Numbered from the stretch's first letter, positions 33,631 to 42,430 are shown. The stretch is DNA of 64,000 nt from Geothrix edaphica (GCF_030268045.1 NZ_BSDC01000001.1:1116001-1180000); one strand, 5' to 3'. The notes: a model not told the origin generated them from the letters alone. Made by a program: numbers and translations.

Positions 33631-34829
33631 GGCTCGGCCACCCGGGCGGTCCAGGGTTCCCCCTGCGCCCGCCCCGCGAGCCGCACGGCCAGGGCCGCGG
33701 CCTCGAGGAAGTTCCGCGGATCCGCGATCCACCGGCCCGCCTTGTCGAAGGCGGTGCCGTGATCGGGGCTGGTGCGGATGAAGGGCAGGCCCAGGGTGAG
33801 GTTCACAGCCCGGCTGGGCTCCAGCAGCTTGATGGGGATGAGGCCCTGGTCGTGGTAGAGGGCGACCACCAGATCGAACTCGCCCGAGACGGCGCGGTGG
33901 AACAGGCTGTCCGAAGGCAGGGGACCGGAGAAGCGCGGCCCGCGGGGGCCCGAAGCGGGTCTGGGAACCGGGGGCTCGCCTGGATGGAGGGTCCATCCAG
34001 CGGGCGCGGGCTCGGCCGGAAAGGGGGAAGGCAGGCTGGCGAAGGGGCCCGCGGGCCCTGCTTCGCGGAAGGCCGCCTCGGCCCGGTCGCGGGCTTCTGC
34101 CAGCAGGCGCTCTTCGTCTCCGAACGCCCCGGCCTCCCCGGCGTGGGGATTGAGGGCGCAGAGGGCCACGCGGAGATCCGGGTTCCCCGTGAGCTGGATG
34201 AACCGGCTGGCGGAGAAGGCCAGGGTTTCCGCCACGGCCTCCGCGTCCAGGTCCTCCACCACGGAGCGCAGGCTCTGGTGGACTGTGTGCAGCACCACGG
34301 ACAGGCGGGGGCTCACGAAGGCCATGCGCGTGAGGGGCGCGCCGGCGAGCGTCTGGAGGTATTCGGTGTGGCCGGGGATGGGGTACCCGGCCAGATGCGC
34401 GGCGGACTTGGCCATGGGCAGGGTGGTGAGGGCGTCCGCCGCCCCGGACAGGGCCAGGCCCGCAGCCAGGCGGATGGCCTCCACGGTGGCCCGGCCGGAG
34501 GCGGCGGAGCCGCGGCCCAGGACCAGCTGGCCGGTGTGGATCTCAGGCGTTGGGTCAAGCCAGAGCGCAGTGGTGGAGCCGCCGAGGTTCTCCACTTCGA
34601 GGCCGCAGGCCGTCCCCAGGAAACCCTCCGGCGCCGGAGCGGGGGCATCCGCCCACCGCCAGTTCACGAGCCTGCCCTCAGTGCCCTTGAGGAGGTCCAC
34701 GCCAGCCCGCGCCCCGACCACGACCACGTCGGCCCAGGCTCCCAGGATCGGCAGGGACCGCAGCAGCAGCTCGGGCCCGATGCCGCAGGGATCCCCCAGG
34801 GTGATGGCGATGCGCGGTGGGCGGCTCAT
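33627..34829 (-). CDS. pdxA: 4-hydroxythreonine-4-phosphate dehydrogenase
   Basis: A 400-residue PdxA, an NAD-dependent enzyme of pyridoxal phosphate synthesis. Conserved parts are IAITLGDPCGIGPELLL, TLPMAKSAAHLAGYPIPGHTEYL, CALNPHAGEAGAFGDEE, LVVALYHDQGLIPIKLL and LGLPFIRTSPDHGTAFD. Usual length is near 330. The excess is an Ala/Pro-rich insertion of some 50 residues between the EERLLAEA helix and the GPLPSDSLFH strand. It overlaps the PLP-dependent pabC-like gene, joining cofactor maker and user. Confidence 0.93.
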   Translation of the reverse strand: MSRPPRIAITLGDPCGIGPELLLRSLPILGAWADVVVVGARAGVDLLKGTEGRLVNWRWADAPAPAPEGFLGTACGLEVENLGGSTTALWLDPTPEIHTGQLVLGRGSAASGRATVEAIRLAAGLALSGAADALTTLPMAKSAAHLAGYPIPGHTEYLQTLAGAPLTRMAFVSPRLSVVLHTVHQSLRSVVEDLDAEAVAETLAFSASRFIQLTGNPDLRVALCALNPHAGEAGAFGDEERLLAEARDRAEAAFREAGPAGPFASLPSPFPAEPAPAGWTLHPGEPPVPRPASGPRGPRFSGPLPSDSLFHRAVSGEFDLVVALYHDQGLIPIKLLEPSRAVNLTLGLPFIRTSPDHGTAFDKAGRWIADPRNFLEAAALAVRLAGRAQGEPWTARVAEP

Positions 34830-34854
34830 GGTGGTCCCTGAGGCGTTCCCGCCC

Positions 34855-35337
34855 TCAATCGTAGGCGGCGATCTCCACTTCCGTGGTCAGCGGTTCTTCC
34901 TTCTTGGACGGGCGGCTCCGGCGGATCCGGGGCTCCTCCTCCTGCTTGTAGATGTACTTGATGTTGTGCTTGGGCACGAGGACGTTGGGTTCCTTCACCC
35001 GGTTGATCTTCAGGCAGTGCTTGTCGTACCACTCGATGACGCCGCGCACCTTTTCATCGTCCTGGAGCACGATCACCATCGGCGTCTTGGACTGCATCTG
35101 CTTGAGGTAGTAGAAGCTCTCGGCGTTGGTCTGTTCGGGCGGCGCGATCTTGCGGCGGGGACTCCCCAGCCCCTGGGGCGCCGTGGCCGCCGAGGGGTTG
35201 ACCACCGGATTCGGTTCGCCGCTCGGCGTGAGCGAGGGAGGCACGGGTGTCATGGCTTCTCCGCCGCCCCCCTTGGCGGGAATACCCAGCTTGTCCTTGA
35301 GTTCGCTGAGGTTCGGTCGGATGAGCTTGCGGTTCAT
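34855..35337 (-). CDS. Divergent Hfq-like Sm-fold protein with N- and C-terminal extensions
   Basis: A 160-residue protein whose centre (about 69-131) reads as an Hfq/LSm fold: EQTNAESFYYLKQMQSKTPMVIVL, then DDEKVRGVIEWYDKHCLKI and VPKHNIKYIYK. The KHNIKYIY end corresponds to the Hfq Sm2 motif (YKHAIS), and the start helix matches the Hfq QxxxLxxLR pattern. Hfq is usually near 70-100 residues. Here a 65-residue Pro/Ser-rich N-terminal arm and a 28-residue charged tail (RIRRSRPSKKEEP) are added. It likely binds RNA. The assignment rests on motif reading; the gene stands 25 bases upstream of pdxA. Confidence 0.72.
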   Translation of the reverse strand: MNRKLIRPNLSELKDKLGIPAKGGGGEAMTPVPPSLTPSGEPNPVVNPSAATAPQGLGSPRRKIAPPEQTNAESFYYLKQMQSKTPMVIVLQDDEKVRGVIEWYDKHCLKINRVKEPNVLVPKHNIKYIYKQEEEPRIRRSRPSKKEEPLTTEVEIAAYD

Positions 35338-35381
35338 GGCAGATCCTGGCCCGGTGGGCAGTGCGGGAGATGTCAAAGGCA

Positions 35382-35426
35382 TTGGCGGGCGGCCACCCCC
35401 TTTCATGGCTGAACGGGGCCCGCCAA
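35382..35426. promoter_or_regulatory. Inverted repeat between the PilS-like kinase and hfq-like genes
   Basis: TTGGCGGGC and GCCCGCCAA form a perfect 9-base inverted repeat around a 27-base spacer in the roughly 195-base gap between the two minus-strand genes. It may end the kinase transcript or regulate the hfq-like gene, whose start lies 45 bases further on. There is no T-run. I see no gene in this gap. Confidence 0.4.
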
Positions 35427-35532
35427 GGGGGCAGGAGCCGAAAGCAGTGGAAGGGATGAACCACTGTGGCAGGTGCCAAGTGGACCCTGCAAGGGTGTGT
35501 CCTGATTTAGATGACGGAAAGCTGCCGGAAGT

Positions 35533-37206
35533 TTACGCCGGATCCTCCTGCTGCGCCAACAGCTCTTCCGGTGGATGTTCCGGTAGGAAAATCCTGACCC
35601 GGGTGCCGGTCCCGGGCCGGCTCTGGACATCGATGCGCCATCCCATGGCTTCGGTGAACTTGTAGACCAGGCTCATGCCCAGCCCCGATCCCTCCTCGAA
35701 ACTGCCCGAGAACGGGACGAACAGACGATCCAGTTGATCGGGGGCCATGCCGCAGCCGTTGTCCTCGACCATCAGCCGGATCCGGCCCCCGGTGACCTGG
35801 GCCGAAAGGGTGACCCGAGGCGAGGGGACGCCCTTCACCGCCTTCCGGGCGTTGCTCAGGAGGTTCATGAGCGTCCGGTGCAGGCCCACGGGATCCGCGT
35901 GGAGGAGGGCCTGGGGGGGCTCCTGCAGGCTGAGGGGCAGGCCTTCCGTCCGGGGATCCATCTCCCAGCTTGCGCGGGCCTCTTCCAGGACGCGGGCGAG
36001 GGGAAGCACCTTGCCGGGCGCGGCCTCGGGCCTGGCCAGATCGAGGAAATCGGAGACGATGGCGCCCACCCGCTGGGTCTCCCGATCCAGGATGCCCAGC
36101 ACCCGGCCCCTGACCTCCTCTGGCGCCCCTTGCCGGTGCAGCAGCTGCACGCAGCCGCTGATGGAGGCCAGGGGGTTGCGGAGCTCGTGGGCGAGGCCGG
36201 CCGCGAGCTGCCCGATGGCCGCAAGACGCTCGCTGATCCGGGTGCGTTCCTCCAGGGCCTTGAGCTCGGTCAGATCCTGGAACAGCAGCAGCTGGCCTGT
36301 TTCCTGGCCCCCCGGTCCCCGGAGGGAGGTCAGATGCCCGCCCAGGATCTGCGGATTCCGGCCCTCCTGGGGACGGGCGAGCTCGAACCGGTGCTGGGCT
36401 GGCAGGGGATCTCCTAGATCGAGGAGCTCCTGGATGGGGAGGCCCATGGGCACGGGCCGTCCGAGGATGGCTGCCGCGGCGGGGTTGGCGGACGTGATCC
36501 GTCCCGCCGGGTCCAGGGTGACGAGGCCGGAGGACATGGACTCCACCACCCGGAGATGCAGGGCCGACAGCTCGTCCACCGTGGCTTCGCTGGCGCTCAG
36601 GTCGGTCCGCAGCCGATCGAGGCTCCGGCGGATGAGGACCAGCACCAGGGTCGCGGCGAAGATCTGCAGCGAGGCGATGCCCAGCAGGAACGGCAGGCGG
36701 CTTCCCTCCAGATCCAGGCCCTCGCCGGACAGGCCGAACGGCGGGATCAGGCCCAGCGTGAAGCCCAGCACGAGCAGGATGTGCGACATGGAGGAGACCA
36801 CGCCCACCCAGACGATCTCCGTGGTGCCCAGATAGAAGGCGGAGGCCAGCACAGGGAAGATGTAGAGGGTGGAGAAGCGCTCCTGGACCACGCCCTGGTA
36901 GGCGATGACCAGGGTGACCAGGCCCAGGTCCAGCACGAGGTTCCACCAGATCCACGGCAGGGTGGGGGTGGGGAAGATCTGGCCCCGGTCCCGGAGGCCC
37001 TGGCCCGCCTCCGCCACCGCCTCGATGAGGAAGAGGGCCAGGGCGGCCAGGTACAGGTCCTCGCCCGGGCCCACGACCCGCCCCTCGGCCGGCAGCGCGA
37101 GGTGCAGCACCAGCAGGCCGAAGCTGGCGTAGAGCCGGAAGGCGAGGGGAAGGAACGGCTGGCTGGCATCCGTTGCGCCAAGCCGGCCCAATGTGCGCTG
37201 GAGCAT
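35533..37206 (-). CDS. PilS/NtrB-type membrane sensor histidine kinase
   Basis: A 557-residue kinase. Six hydrophobic helices (about 20-195) are followed by a coiled linker, a PAS domain (about 220-330; VVESMSSGLVTLDPAGRITSANPAAAAILG) and a canonical kinase. The H-box is LAAGLAHELRNPLASI, the N-box LLSNARKAVKG and the G boxes EDNGCGM and GSGLGMSLV. This order is that of PilS/ZraS kinases, which pair with sigma-54 activators; no response regulator is adjacent. Alternative ATGs lie 12 and 28 bases upstream of the chosen one, so the start is uncertain. Divergent from the fur-like gene. Confidence 0.88.
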   Translation of the reverse strand: MLQRTLGRLGATDASQPFLPLAFRLYASFGLLVLHLALPAEGRVVGPGEDLYLAALALFLIEAVAEAGQGLRDRGQIFPTPTLPWIWWNLVLDLGLVTLVIAYQGVVQERFSTLYIFPVLASAFYLGTTEIVWVGVVSSMSHILLVLGFTLGLIPPFGLSGEGLDLEGSRLPFLLGIASLQIFAATLVLVLIRRSLDRLRTDLSASEATVDELSALHLRVVESMSSGLVTLDPAGRITSANPAAAAILGRPVPMGLPIQELLDLGDPLPAQHRFELARPQEGRNPQILGGHLTSLRGPGGQETGQLLLFQDLTELKALEERTRISERLAAIGQLAAGLAHELRNPLASISGCVQLLHRQGAPEEVRGRVLGILDRETQRVGAIVSDFLDLARPEAAPGKVLPLARVLEEARASWEMDPRTEGLPLSLQEPPQALLHADPVGLHRTLMNLLSNARKAVKGVPSPRVTLSAQVTGGRIRLMVEDNGCGMAPDQLDRLFVPFSGSFEEGSGLGMSLVYKFTEAMGWRIDVQSRPGTGTRVRIFLPEHPPEELLAQQEDPA

Positions 37207-37242
37207 AGGATCCAGCATGCCCGAATCTGGCATCCTAGGACC

Positions 37243-37677
37243 ATGTCCGACCCCGGTCCCGCCTCCTCGCCCTCCCTGCGTGCCGCCGGCATGCGGCAGA
37301 CGCCCCAGCGCGAAGGGATCCTCCAGGTGCTCAAGGACTCGGACCGCCCGCTCACCGTGGAGGAGATCTGGGAACGCATGCCGGAGCGGCGCTCGGGCCT
37401 GCCCACGGTCTACCGGAACCTCGAGCGCTTCGTGCAGGAGGGCTGGGCCGAGAGCATCATGGGCCCGGACCAGGTCATGCGTTTCGTCCGGTGCGACTCG
37501 CGCCGCCACCACCACCACCTCCAGTGCGAGCGCTGCGGACGCACGGTGGAGGTCGATGCCTGCGGGCTCGATGAATCGCTGATCGAGCTCGAGACCCTTT
37601 CGGGGTTCCGGATCACCCGGCACCAGCTGATGCTCTTCGGCCTCTGCCCTACCTGCCGATCCGAAAAAGACCGTTGA
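37243..37677 (+). CDS. Fur-family metal-responsive repressor
   Basis: A 144-residue Fur-superfamily protein. The winged helix includes MRQTPQREGILQVLKDSDRPLTVEEIWERM and the recognition segment GLPTVYRNLERFVQEG. The dimer part has HHHHLQCERCGRTVEVDACGL and the C-terminal CPTCR, giving two CxxC pairs for structural zinc. Fur, Zur and PerR cannot be separated with confidence. The -35 box of the tRNA-Gly promoter overlaps its stop codon. Confidence 0.9.
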   Translation: MSDPGPASSPSLRAAGMRQTPQREGILQVLKDSDRPLTVEEIWERMPERRSGLPTVYRNLERFVQEGWAESIMGPDQVMRFVRCDSRRHHHHLQCERCGRTVEVDACGLDESLIELETLSGFRITRHQLMLFGLCPTCRSEKDR

Positions 37678-37702
37678 CCGTATCGCGCGCCATTGCTAGT
37701 CT
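37674..37702 (+). promoter_or_regulatory. Promoter of the tRNA-Gly/tRNA-Cys unit
   Basis: TTGACC, a 17-base spacer and TAGTCT make a good sigma-70-type promoter ending 11 bases before tRNA-Gly. The TGA inside TTGACC is the stop codon of the Fur-family gene. Confidence 0.7.
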
Positions 37703-37713
37703 TGATGTCTCAC

Positions 37714-37788
<75 letters not shown>

Positions 37789-37794
37789 CTGCAC

Positions 37795-37816
37795 CCGGGC
37801 CGCGCAAGCGGCCCGG
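37795..37816 (+). terminator. Hairpin between tRNA-Gly and tRNA-Cys
   Basis: A perfect 9-base stem CCGGGCCGC / GCGGCCCGG capped by a GCAA (GNRA) tetraloop lies 6 bases after the tRNA-Gly CCA. There is no T-run, so it may be a processing stem in a two-tRNA transcript. Confidence 0.5.
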
Positions 37817-37844
37817 ACTGTTTGAAAGCTCCACAGCAACACAA

Positions 37845-37919
37845 GGCGCCGTAGCCAAGTGGTAAGGCCCGGGACTGCAAATCCCGTATCCATCGGTTCG
37901 ATTCCGATCGGCGCCTCCA
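37845..37919 (+). tRNA. tRNA-Cys (GCA anticodon)
   Basis: A 75-base cloverleaf with encoded CCA. Acceptor GGCGCCG pairs with CGGCGCC, the anticodon loop CTGCAAA gives GCA, and the T-arm is ATCGGTTCGATTCCGAT. Confidence 0.96.
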
Positions 37920-37922
37920 GAC

Positions 37923-37946
37923 AAGCCCCCGCAAGGGGGCTTTTTT
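37923..37946 (+). terminator. Rho-independent terminator after tRNA-Cys
   Basis: Stem AAGCCCCC / GGGGGCTT with a GCAA loop runs straight into six T residues, 3 bases after the tRNA end. Confidence 0.92.
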
Positions 37947-38016
37947 GTGCGTCGATCGGGAGCGACATCGCGGATGGCGCGGGCGGGGCTGCTACGGTGG
38001 TTCCGGAGATTCCCCC

Positions 38017-39168
38017 ATGAAACGCGCCGCGGCCTTCTTCTGCGCCTGCCTCCTGGCGTGCCTTCCGGGCCTTGCCCAGGCTTCGCTTTCCGCGCCCGCC
38101 CCCCCAGCCCAGCGCCCCACGCTGGAAGAGGTCCGGAGGACCATGGGCATCCCCTCCCAGGGGGACCTCCGGGGTCAGCAGGATGCGGTGGGCTTCGCCT
38201 CGAAGCCGGAGCAGATGGCGAAGGTGTGGGAGCGGTCCGCCCTTCCGCCGGCTCCCGAAGCCCTCGCCCCCATGCCCGCCCCGGGGGTCGCCGGCCTCAT
38301 CTGCCCGCACGATGACTACCTCTACGCGGGCAGGGTGTACCACCAGCTGATGCCGCTGGTGAAGGCCCGTACCATCGTGTTGGTGGGTGTCTTCCACAAG
38401 TACCGCCGGTTCGGGGCCAAGGATGCCCTGGTGTTCGATCCCTATCGCGCCTGGCGCGCACCGGATGGCGAGATCAAGGTCTCCGGCCTGCGTGAGGAGC
38501 TGCTGGCCAGGATGCCCGCCTCGGAGGTCATCCGCGATGCGGCCATGCAGGACAGCGAACATTCCGTCGAGGCCATCGCCTACTGGCTGAAGCACCAGGA
38601 CCCGAGAGTCGAGATCGTATCCATCCTCGTGCCCTCGGCTTCCTTCGAGCGGTTCCAGACGCTGGCCTCGCACCTGGGGAAGGCCCTGGCCGAATGTATT
38701 CAGGCCCGCGGCTGGGCCCTCGGCCGCGATTTGGCCATCGTCATCTCCTCCGATGGCATCCATTACGGTGAGGACTTCAAATACACTCCCCATGGTTCCG
38801 GGGGCGTGCGGGCCTATGAGGAGGCCATCGCAAGCGACCGCCACCTGCTGAAAGGCCCCCTGGCCGGCCCGGTGTCCGCGGCGAAGGCCCGGGCATTCTT
38901 CACCGCGGTGGTGAACCCACAGGATCCCGACCAGTACCGCATGCCCTGGTGCGGCCGCTTCTCCATTCCGTTCGGTCTGTTGCTGCTGGAAGAGACCGCC
39001 CGGGACCTGGGATTGGCTTCTCCGACCGGATACCCGGTGGCCTTCGGCACCTCCATCAGCTTTCCCCAGGTCCCAGTACGGGATGTGGGGATGGGCGCCA
39101 CGGCAGAGGCCAACCTCTACCATTTCGTGAGCTATCCGGGTGTGGCCTTCACGCTGGGAGGGCGGTGA
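38017..39168 (+). CDS. Exported MEMO-family protein (AmmeMemoRadiSam system protein B-like)
   Basis: A 383-residue protein that starts with a clear signal peptide (MKRAAAFFCACLLACLPGLAQA), unusual for a family mostly described as cytosolic. The MEMO core begins near residue 90. The expected metal-site residues are present: His98 (ICPHDDYLYAG), His127 (VFHKYRRFG), Asp246 and His249 (SSDGIHYGED) and Cys312 (MPWCGRFSIP), plus the DSEHSVE motif. The AmmeMemoRadiSam partners (AMMECR1 and a radical-SAM enzyme) are not in the window. It converges on mnmA with a 9-base gap. The role is unknown. Confidence 0.85.
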   Translation: MKRAAAFFCACLLACLPGLAQASLSAPAPPAQRPTLEEVRRTMGIPSQGDLRGQQDAVGFASKPEQMAKVWERSALPPAPEALAPMPAPGVAGLICPHDDYLYAGRVYHQLMPLVKARTIVLVGVFHKYRRFGAKDALVFDPYRAWRAPDGEIKVSGLREELLARMPASEVIRDAAMQDSEHSVEAIAYWLKHQDPRVEIVSILVPSASFERFQTLASHLGKALAECIQARGWALGRDLAIVISSDGIHYGEDFKYTPHGSGGVRAYEEAIASDRHLLKGPLAGPVSAAKARAFFTAVVNPQDPDQYRMPWCGRFSIPFGLLLLEETARDLGLASPTGYPVAFGTSISFPQVPVRDVGMGATAEANLYHFVSYPGVAFTLGGR

Positions 39169-39177
39169 TCTTCTCGA

Positions 39178-40311
39178 TCACTCGGGCTGGCTGTCGATCC
39201 ACCCGCCGCCCAGGAGCTCCCCCTCCTGATAGAAGACCACCGCCTGGCCGGCGGCGATGGCCCTCTGGGGCTCCGCGAACGCGACCTTGACCCGGCCATC
39301 CGGCAGGGGGATCACCAGCGCCTCGGCTTCCATGGACCGGCTGCGGATGCGGGCCTGGCAGGCCAGGGGCCCGCGGGGAGGGCCATCCACCCAGCTGAGT
39401 TCGCGGGCCACCAGGTCGCGACCGAGGAGGTCGGCCTCACCGCCGACCCAGACCGTGTTGGTGGCAGGTTCCACCCGGACCACATAGAGGGGCTCGGCGT
39501 AGGCGACGCCCAGGCCCCGCCGCTGTCCCACCGTGTGCCGCCAGTAGCCGCGATGCCGGCCCAGGACCCGGCCGTCCAGGTGGCGGATGTCCCCATCGCC
39601 CCGGCCGGGATCCCGGCCCTCCGCCTCCAGGAAGCTGTCGTAGCGATCCTGGGTCACGAAGCAGATCTCCTGGCTTTCGGGTTTCTCCGCGAGGTGCAGG
39701 CCCAGTTCCGCGCCCAGGCTCCGCACCTCGGGTTTGGTGAGCCCGGCCAGGGGGAACAGGGTCCGCGCCAGGGTGGCCTGGGTGTGATGGAAGAGGAAGT
39801 AGCTCTGATCCTTGGCCGGATCCGAGGCCTTCCGCAGGTGCCAGCGCCCATCGGCATGGGTGATGGTCGCGTAGTGGCCCGTGGCGACAAAGGCGGCTTC
39901 CAGGGATTCGGCTCGCTCCATCAATGCAGAGAACTTGAGATGCTGATTGCAACGAATGCATGGACTAGGGGTTTCGCCATCCAGGTACCCCTGGATGAAG
40001 CCCTCGATGACCGTGTCCCGGAAGCGGGCCTCGAAATCCATCACATAGTGCGGGAACCCCATCTCATAGGCCACCCGGCGGGCGTCCTGGAAATCATCCA
40101 GAGTGCAGCACTTCCCATCGGATGTTCGAGCCGTCTTCTTGTCGAAGAGCTGCATGGACACGCCGATGACTTCATAGCCGGCATGGTGGAGCGTGGCCGC
40201 CATCACGGAGCTGTCCACCCCGCCGGACATGGCGGCGAGGACCCGGGCTCCGGGACGGAGCAGGGGATGCTCCGCCAAGGCTTGTCGGACTCGAGCGAAC
40301 AAGGAACTCAC
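39178..40311 (-). CDS. mnmA: tRNA-specific 2-thiouridylase
   Basis: A 377-residue enzyme that puts sulfur on U34 of tRNA-Lys, -Glu and -Gln, so it acts on the tRNA-Gln(TTG) of this window. The PP-loop is VLAAMSGGVDSSVMAATL. Catalytic cysteines are Cys118 in SPCIRCN and Cys217 in ESQEICFVTQDRY. GHYATI, KDQSYFLFHHT and HTVGQRRGLGV are further family motifs. I chose a GTG start (VSSLFARVRQ); an upstream in-frame GTG is possible. It lies 34 bases after the LtaS-like gene. Confidence 0.94.
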   Translation of the reverse strand: MSSLFARVRQALAEHPLLRPGARVLAAMSGGVDSSVMAATLHHAGYEVIGVSMQLFDKKTARTSDGKCCTLDDFQDARRVAYEMGFPHYVMDFEARFRDTVIEGFIQGYLDGETPSPCIRCNQHLKFSALMERAESLEAAFVATGHYATITHADGRWHLRKASDPAKDQSYFLFHHTQATLARTLFPLAGLTKPEVRSLGAELGLHLAEKPESQEICFVTQDRYDSFLEAEGRDPGRGDGDIRHLDGRVLGRHRGYWRHTVGQRRGLGVAYAEPLYVVRVEPATNTVWVGGEADLLGRDLVARELSWVDGPPRGPLACQARIRSRSMEAEALVIPLPDGRVKVAFAEPQRAIAAGQAVVFYQEGELLGGGWIDSQPE

Positions 40312-40345
40312 GATTCGGGCTTCCTGGATGGACACGTAAGGGTGA

Positions 40346-42304
40346 TCAATTGTACTTCTTTGCCTTGAATAGCTCATACGCCGTCTGGTAGTAGGCGATG
40401 GCCAGATCATCGTGGCTGGCGCCCTCCGGCTGGGGCAGGTAGGCGTCCTTCTCGGCGTCATACCTCTTGGAGACCCGGGTGCCGTGGAGGCCGAGGATGG
40501 TGAGGACGCCATCCTTCATCAGGGCCACGTGATCGTTGTGGTTGAACAGCATGACCCGGCCGGACTCCGGCGTGCGGAGCACGTCCTGGCCGAACCATGG
40601 CGCGGTGTAGGGGAGCCCCAGCAGGCCCATGAGCGTGGGGGCCAGGTCGATCTGGGACATGAGCCCGTCCGACCGCCGGGGGGCCAGGCGGCCGGGTGCG
40701 TAGAACATCAAGGGGATCTCGTAGGTCTTCAGAGGGATCTCCTGCCGGCCGTAGACCCTGGCGCCATGGTCGGCGATGACGATGAAGAGGGTGTTCCTGA
40801 ACCAGGGGTGGCGTTCCGCATCCCTCAGGAAGCGTCCCTGGGCGAAGTCGGCGTACCGCACCCCGGATTCCCGGCCTCCTCCCGAAGCCTTCACGCCGAT
40901 GGACTCCAGCCCGGGCCGGAAGGTGTAGGGCTTGTGGTTCGAGGTGTTCATGATGTGGAGGAAGAAGGGCGCCCCCTTGGCCGCGCGCTCGTCCGCGCAG
41001 GACAGGGCCATGTCGAAGAGGTCCTCATCCGACACGCCCCAGATGTTCTCGAACCTGGGCTTGGTCTTCAGGTTGGTCCGGTCCAGCACCTCGTAGCCGT
41101 TGCTCTGGAAGAACTCGTTCATGTTGTCGAAGTACCCATAGCCGCCGTACAGGAAGGCCGTCTGGTAGCCATGGCCCCGGAGTACCGCGCCGAGGGTGGC
41201 CATGGACTCGTGTCCCGGGCGCCTCAGGACGGCCTCGGTCGGAACCGGGGGCATGGAGGTGCTGATGGCTTCAAGGCCTCGGACCGTGCGGGTCCCCGTG
41301 GCATAGGCATGCCGGAACCAGAGCCCCTGCTGGGCGAAATGGTCGAATTCCGGCGTCCAATCCCTCGCGGAGCCGTAGAGGCGGCTGAACTCGGCGCCGA
41401 AGGACTCGCTCGAAATCAGGATGACGTTCAGCTTCCCCAGGCCCTCGGGACGGGCGGGGAACTGGCGGTCCAGGCGCCCTTCCGGCAACCGGGTGAACCG
41501 GCCATCGCCCGAGGCCAGCTGCGCCTCGAGGCGCTTCAGGTTCTCCGCGGGAGGGCGGGTGGGGTAGTAGGCGTGGTAGTCGATTTCGCTGGTGCGCAGC
41601 GCCCGGAAGAAGCTGGAGGGTCCGTTGGCCGCCAGTTCATTGGTGACCCGGTTGAGGGAGAACCCGAAAAGGTTGGTGGGAATCCAGAGGATGGCCACAG
41701 CCAGCGCGGCGCCGTAGACCGCCATGGCCAGGCTGCGGGCCTTGAAGCTCAGTGGGGTGGACATAGCCTTCACCCATTGGGCCCGAAGCTTCCAGGCGGC
41801 GAAGCCCGCCACCAGGGCGCAGACCAGAAGGATCTTGACCACAGGGTATTCGGACCAGATATCCCCTGCCACTTCAGTTGGATACATCAGGTAGTTCACG
41901 GAAACCAGGTTGAACCTGGCGTTGAACTCCTCGAAGAAGAAGTACTCGCAAGCCACCAGGAAGAGCCCGCCGACGGCGTACAGAAAGGTCACGAGGGTCG
42001 GAAGGACCGCTCCCCAGGCCCGCCGTCCGGAAGGACGAGGGGGTCGGAGCCAGCCGTACAGGGCCAAAGGGAGTAAGAAGTAGAGGGCCTGGACTGCATC
42101 GGAAATCAGGCCCGCTGGGAGGACCCAGAGCATGGAGGAGGCCGGAACGTGCGCCTCCCGGCCGAAGATGCTCCAGAGCGTCAGGCGCAGCACCAGGCCG
42201 AGGCCCAGATACCCCGCAGCGAGCAGCACCAGGGGGCGATAGCGGTCCGCCAGCCCCTGGAGGGTCGGGGCAGGGGGCTGATCGGAATTCAGCGAGTGAT
42301 CCAA
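40346..42304 (-). CDS. LtaS/OpgB-like membrane sulfatase-fold phosphotransferase
   Basis: A 652-residue protein with about five membrane helices (30-210) and an extracytoplasmic alkaline-phosphatase-fold domain (about 285-600). The metal/nucleophile residues appear in VILISSESFGAEFS, the Thr nucleophile in ATGTRTVRGLEA and the metal site in IVIADHGARV. In Gram-positives such enzymes polymerise lipoteichoic acid; in a diderm they more likely move phosphoglycerol or phosphoethanolamine onto periplasmic glucans or LPS. Its neighbours kdsD and lptFG support an LPS role. TTG start with AGGA 5 bases upstream. Confidence 0.85.
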   Translation of the reverse strand: MDHSLNSDQPPAPTLQGLADRYRPLVLLAAGYLGLGLVLRLTLWSIFGREAHVPASSMLWVLPAGLISDAVQALYFLLPLALYGWLRPPRPSGRRAWGAVLPTLVTFLYAVGGLFLVACEYFFFEEFNARFNLVSVNYLMYPTEVAGDIWSEYPVVKILLVCALVAGFAAWKLRAQWVKAMSTPLSFKARSLAMAVYGAALAVAILWIPTNLFGFSLNRVTNELAANGPSSFFRALRTSEIDYHAYYPTRPPAENLKRLEAQLASGDGRFTRLPEGRLDRQFPARPEGLGKLNVILISSESFGAEFSRLYGSARDWTPEFDHFAQQGLWFRHAYATGTRTVRGLEAISTSMPPVPTEAVLRRPGHESMATLGAVLRGHGYQTAFLYGGYGYFDNMNEFFQSNGYEVLDRTNLKTKPRFENIWGVSDEDLFDMALSCADERAAKGAPFFLHIMNTSNHKPYTFRPGLESIGVKASGGGRESGVRYADFAQGRFLRDAERHPWFRNTLFIVIADHGARVYGRQEIPLKTYEIPLMFYAPGRLAPRRSDGLMSQIDLAPTLMGLLGLPYTAPWFGQDVLRTPESGRVMLFNHNDHVALMKDGVLTILGLHGTRVSKRYDAEKDAYLPQPEGASHDDLAIAYYQTAYELFKAKKYN

Positions 42305-42430
42305 GGGGGTCCTTTCAAACGGGACAAAAAAGAAGCCCGCCCTGAGGAACGGACGGGGATCTGTGATTCATTCTCTCATCCCCGGTGGCCAGGGGTCCAA
42401 GGGTTCCGTGCCCGGAGAGCCGCTTCGGAC

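Noticed and set aside
35403-35630. Short open frames in the gap upstream of the hfq-like gene
   Set aside because: They have no ribosome site or recognisable sequence and overlap an inverted repeat.
40346-42304. Lipoteichoic acid synthase, implying a Gram-positive envelope
   Set aside because: The fold matches LtaS, but kdsD, an LptF/G fusion, FadL and gmhB show an outer membrane; a phosphoglycerol or phosphoethanolamine transferase is more likely.
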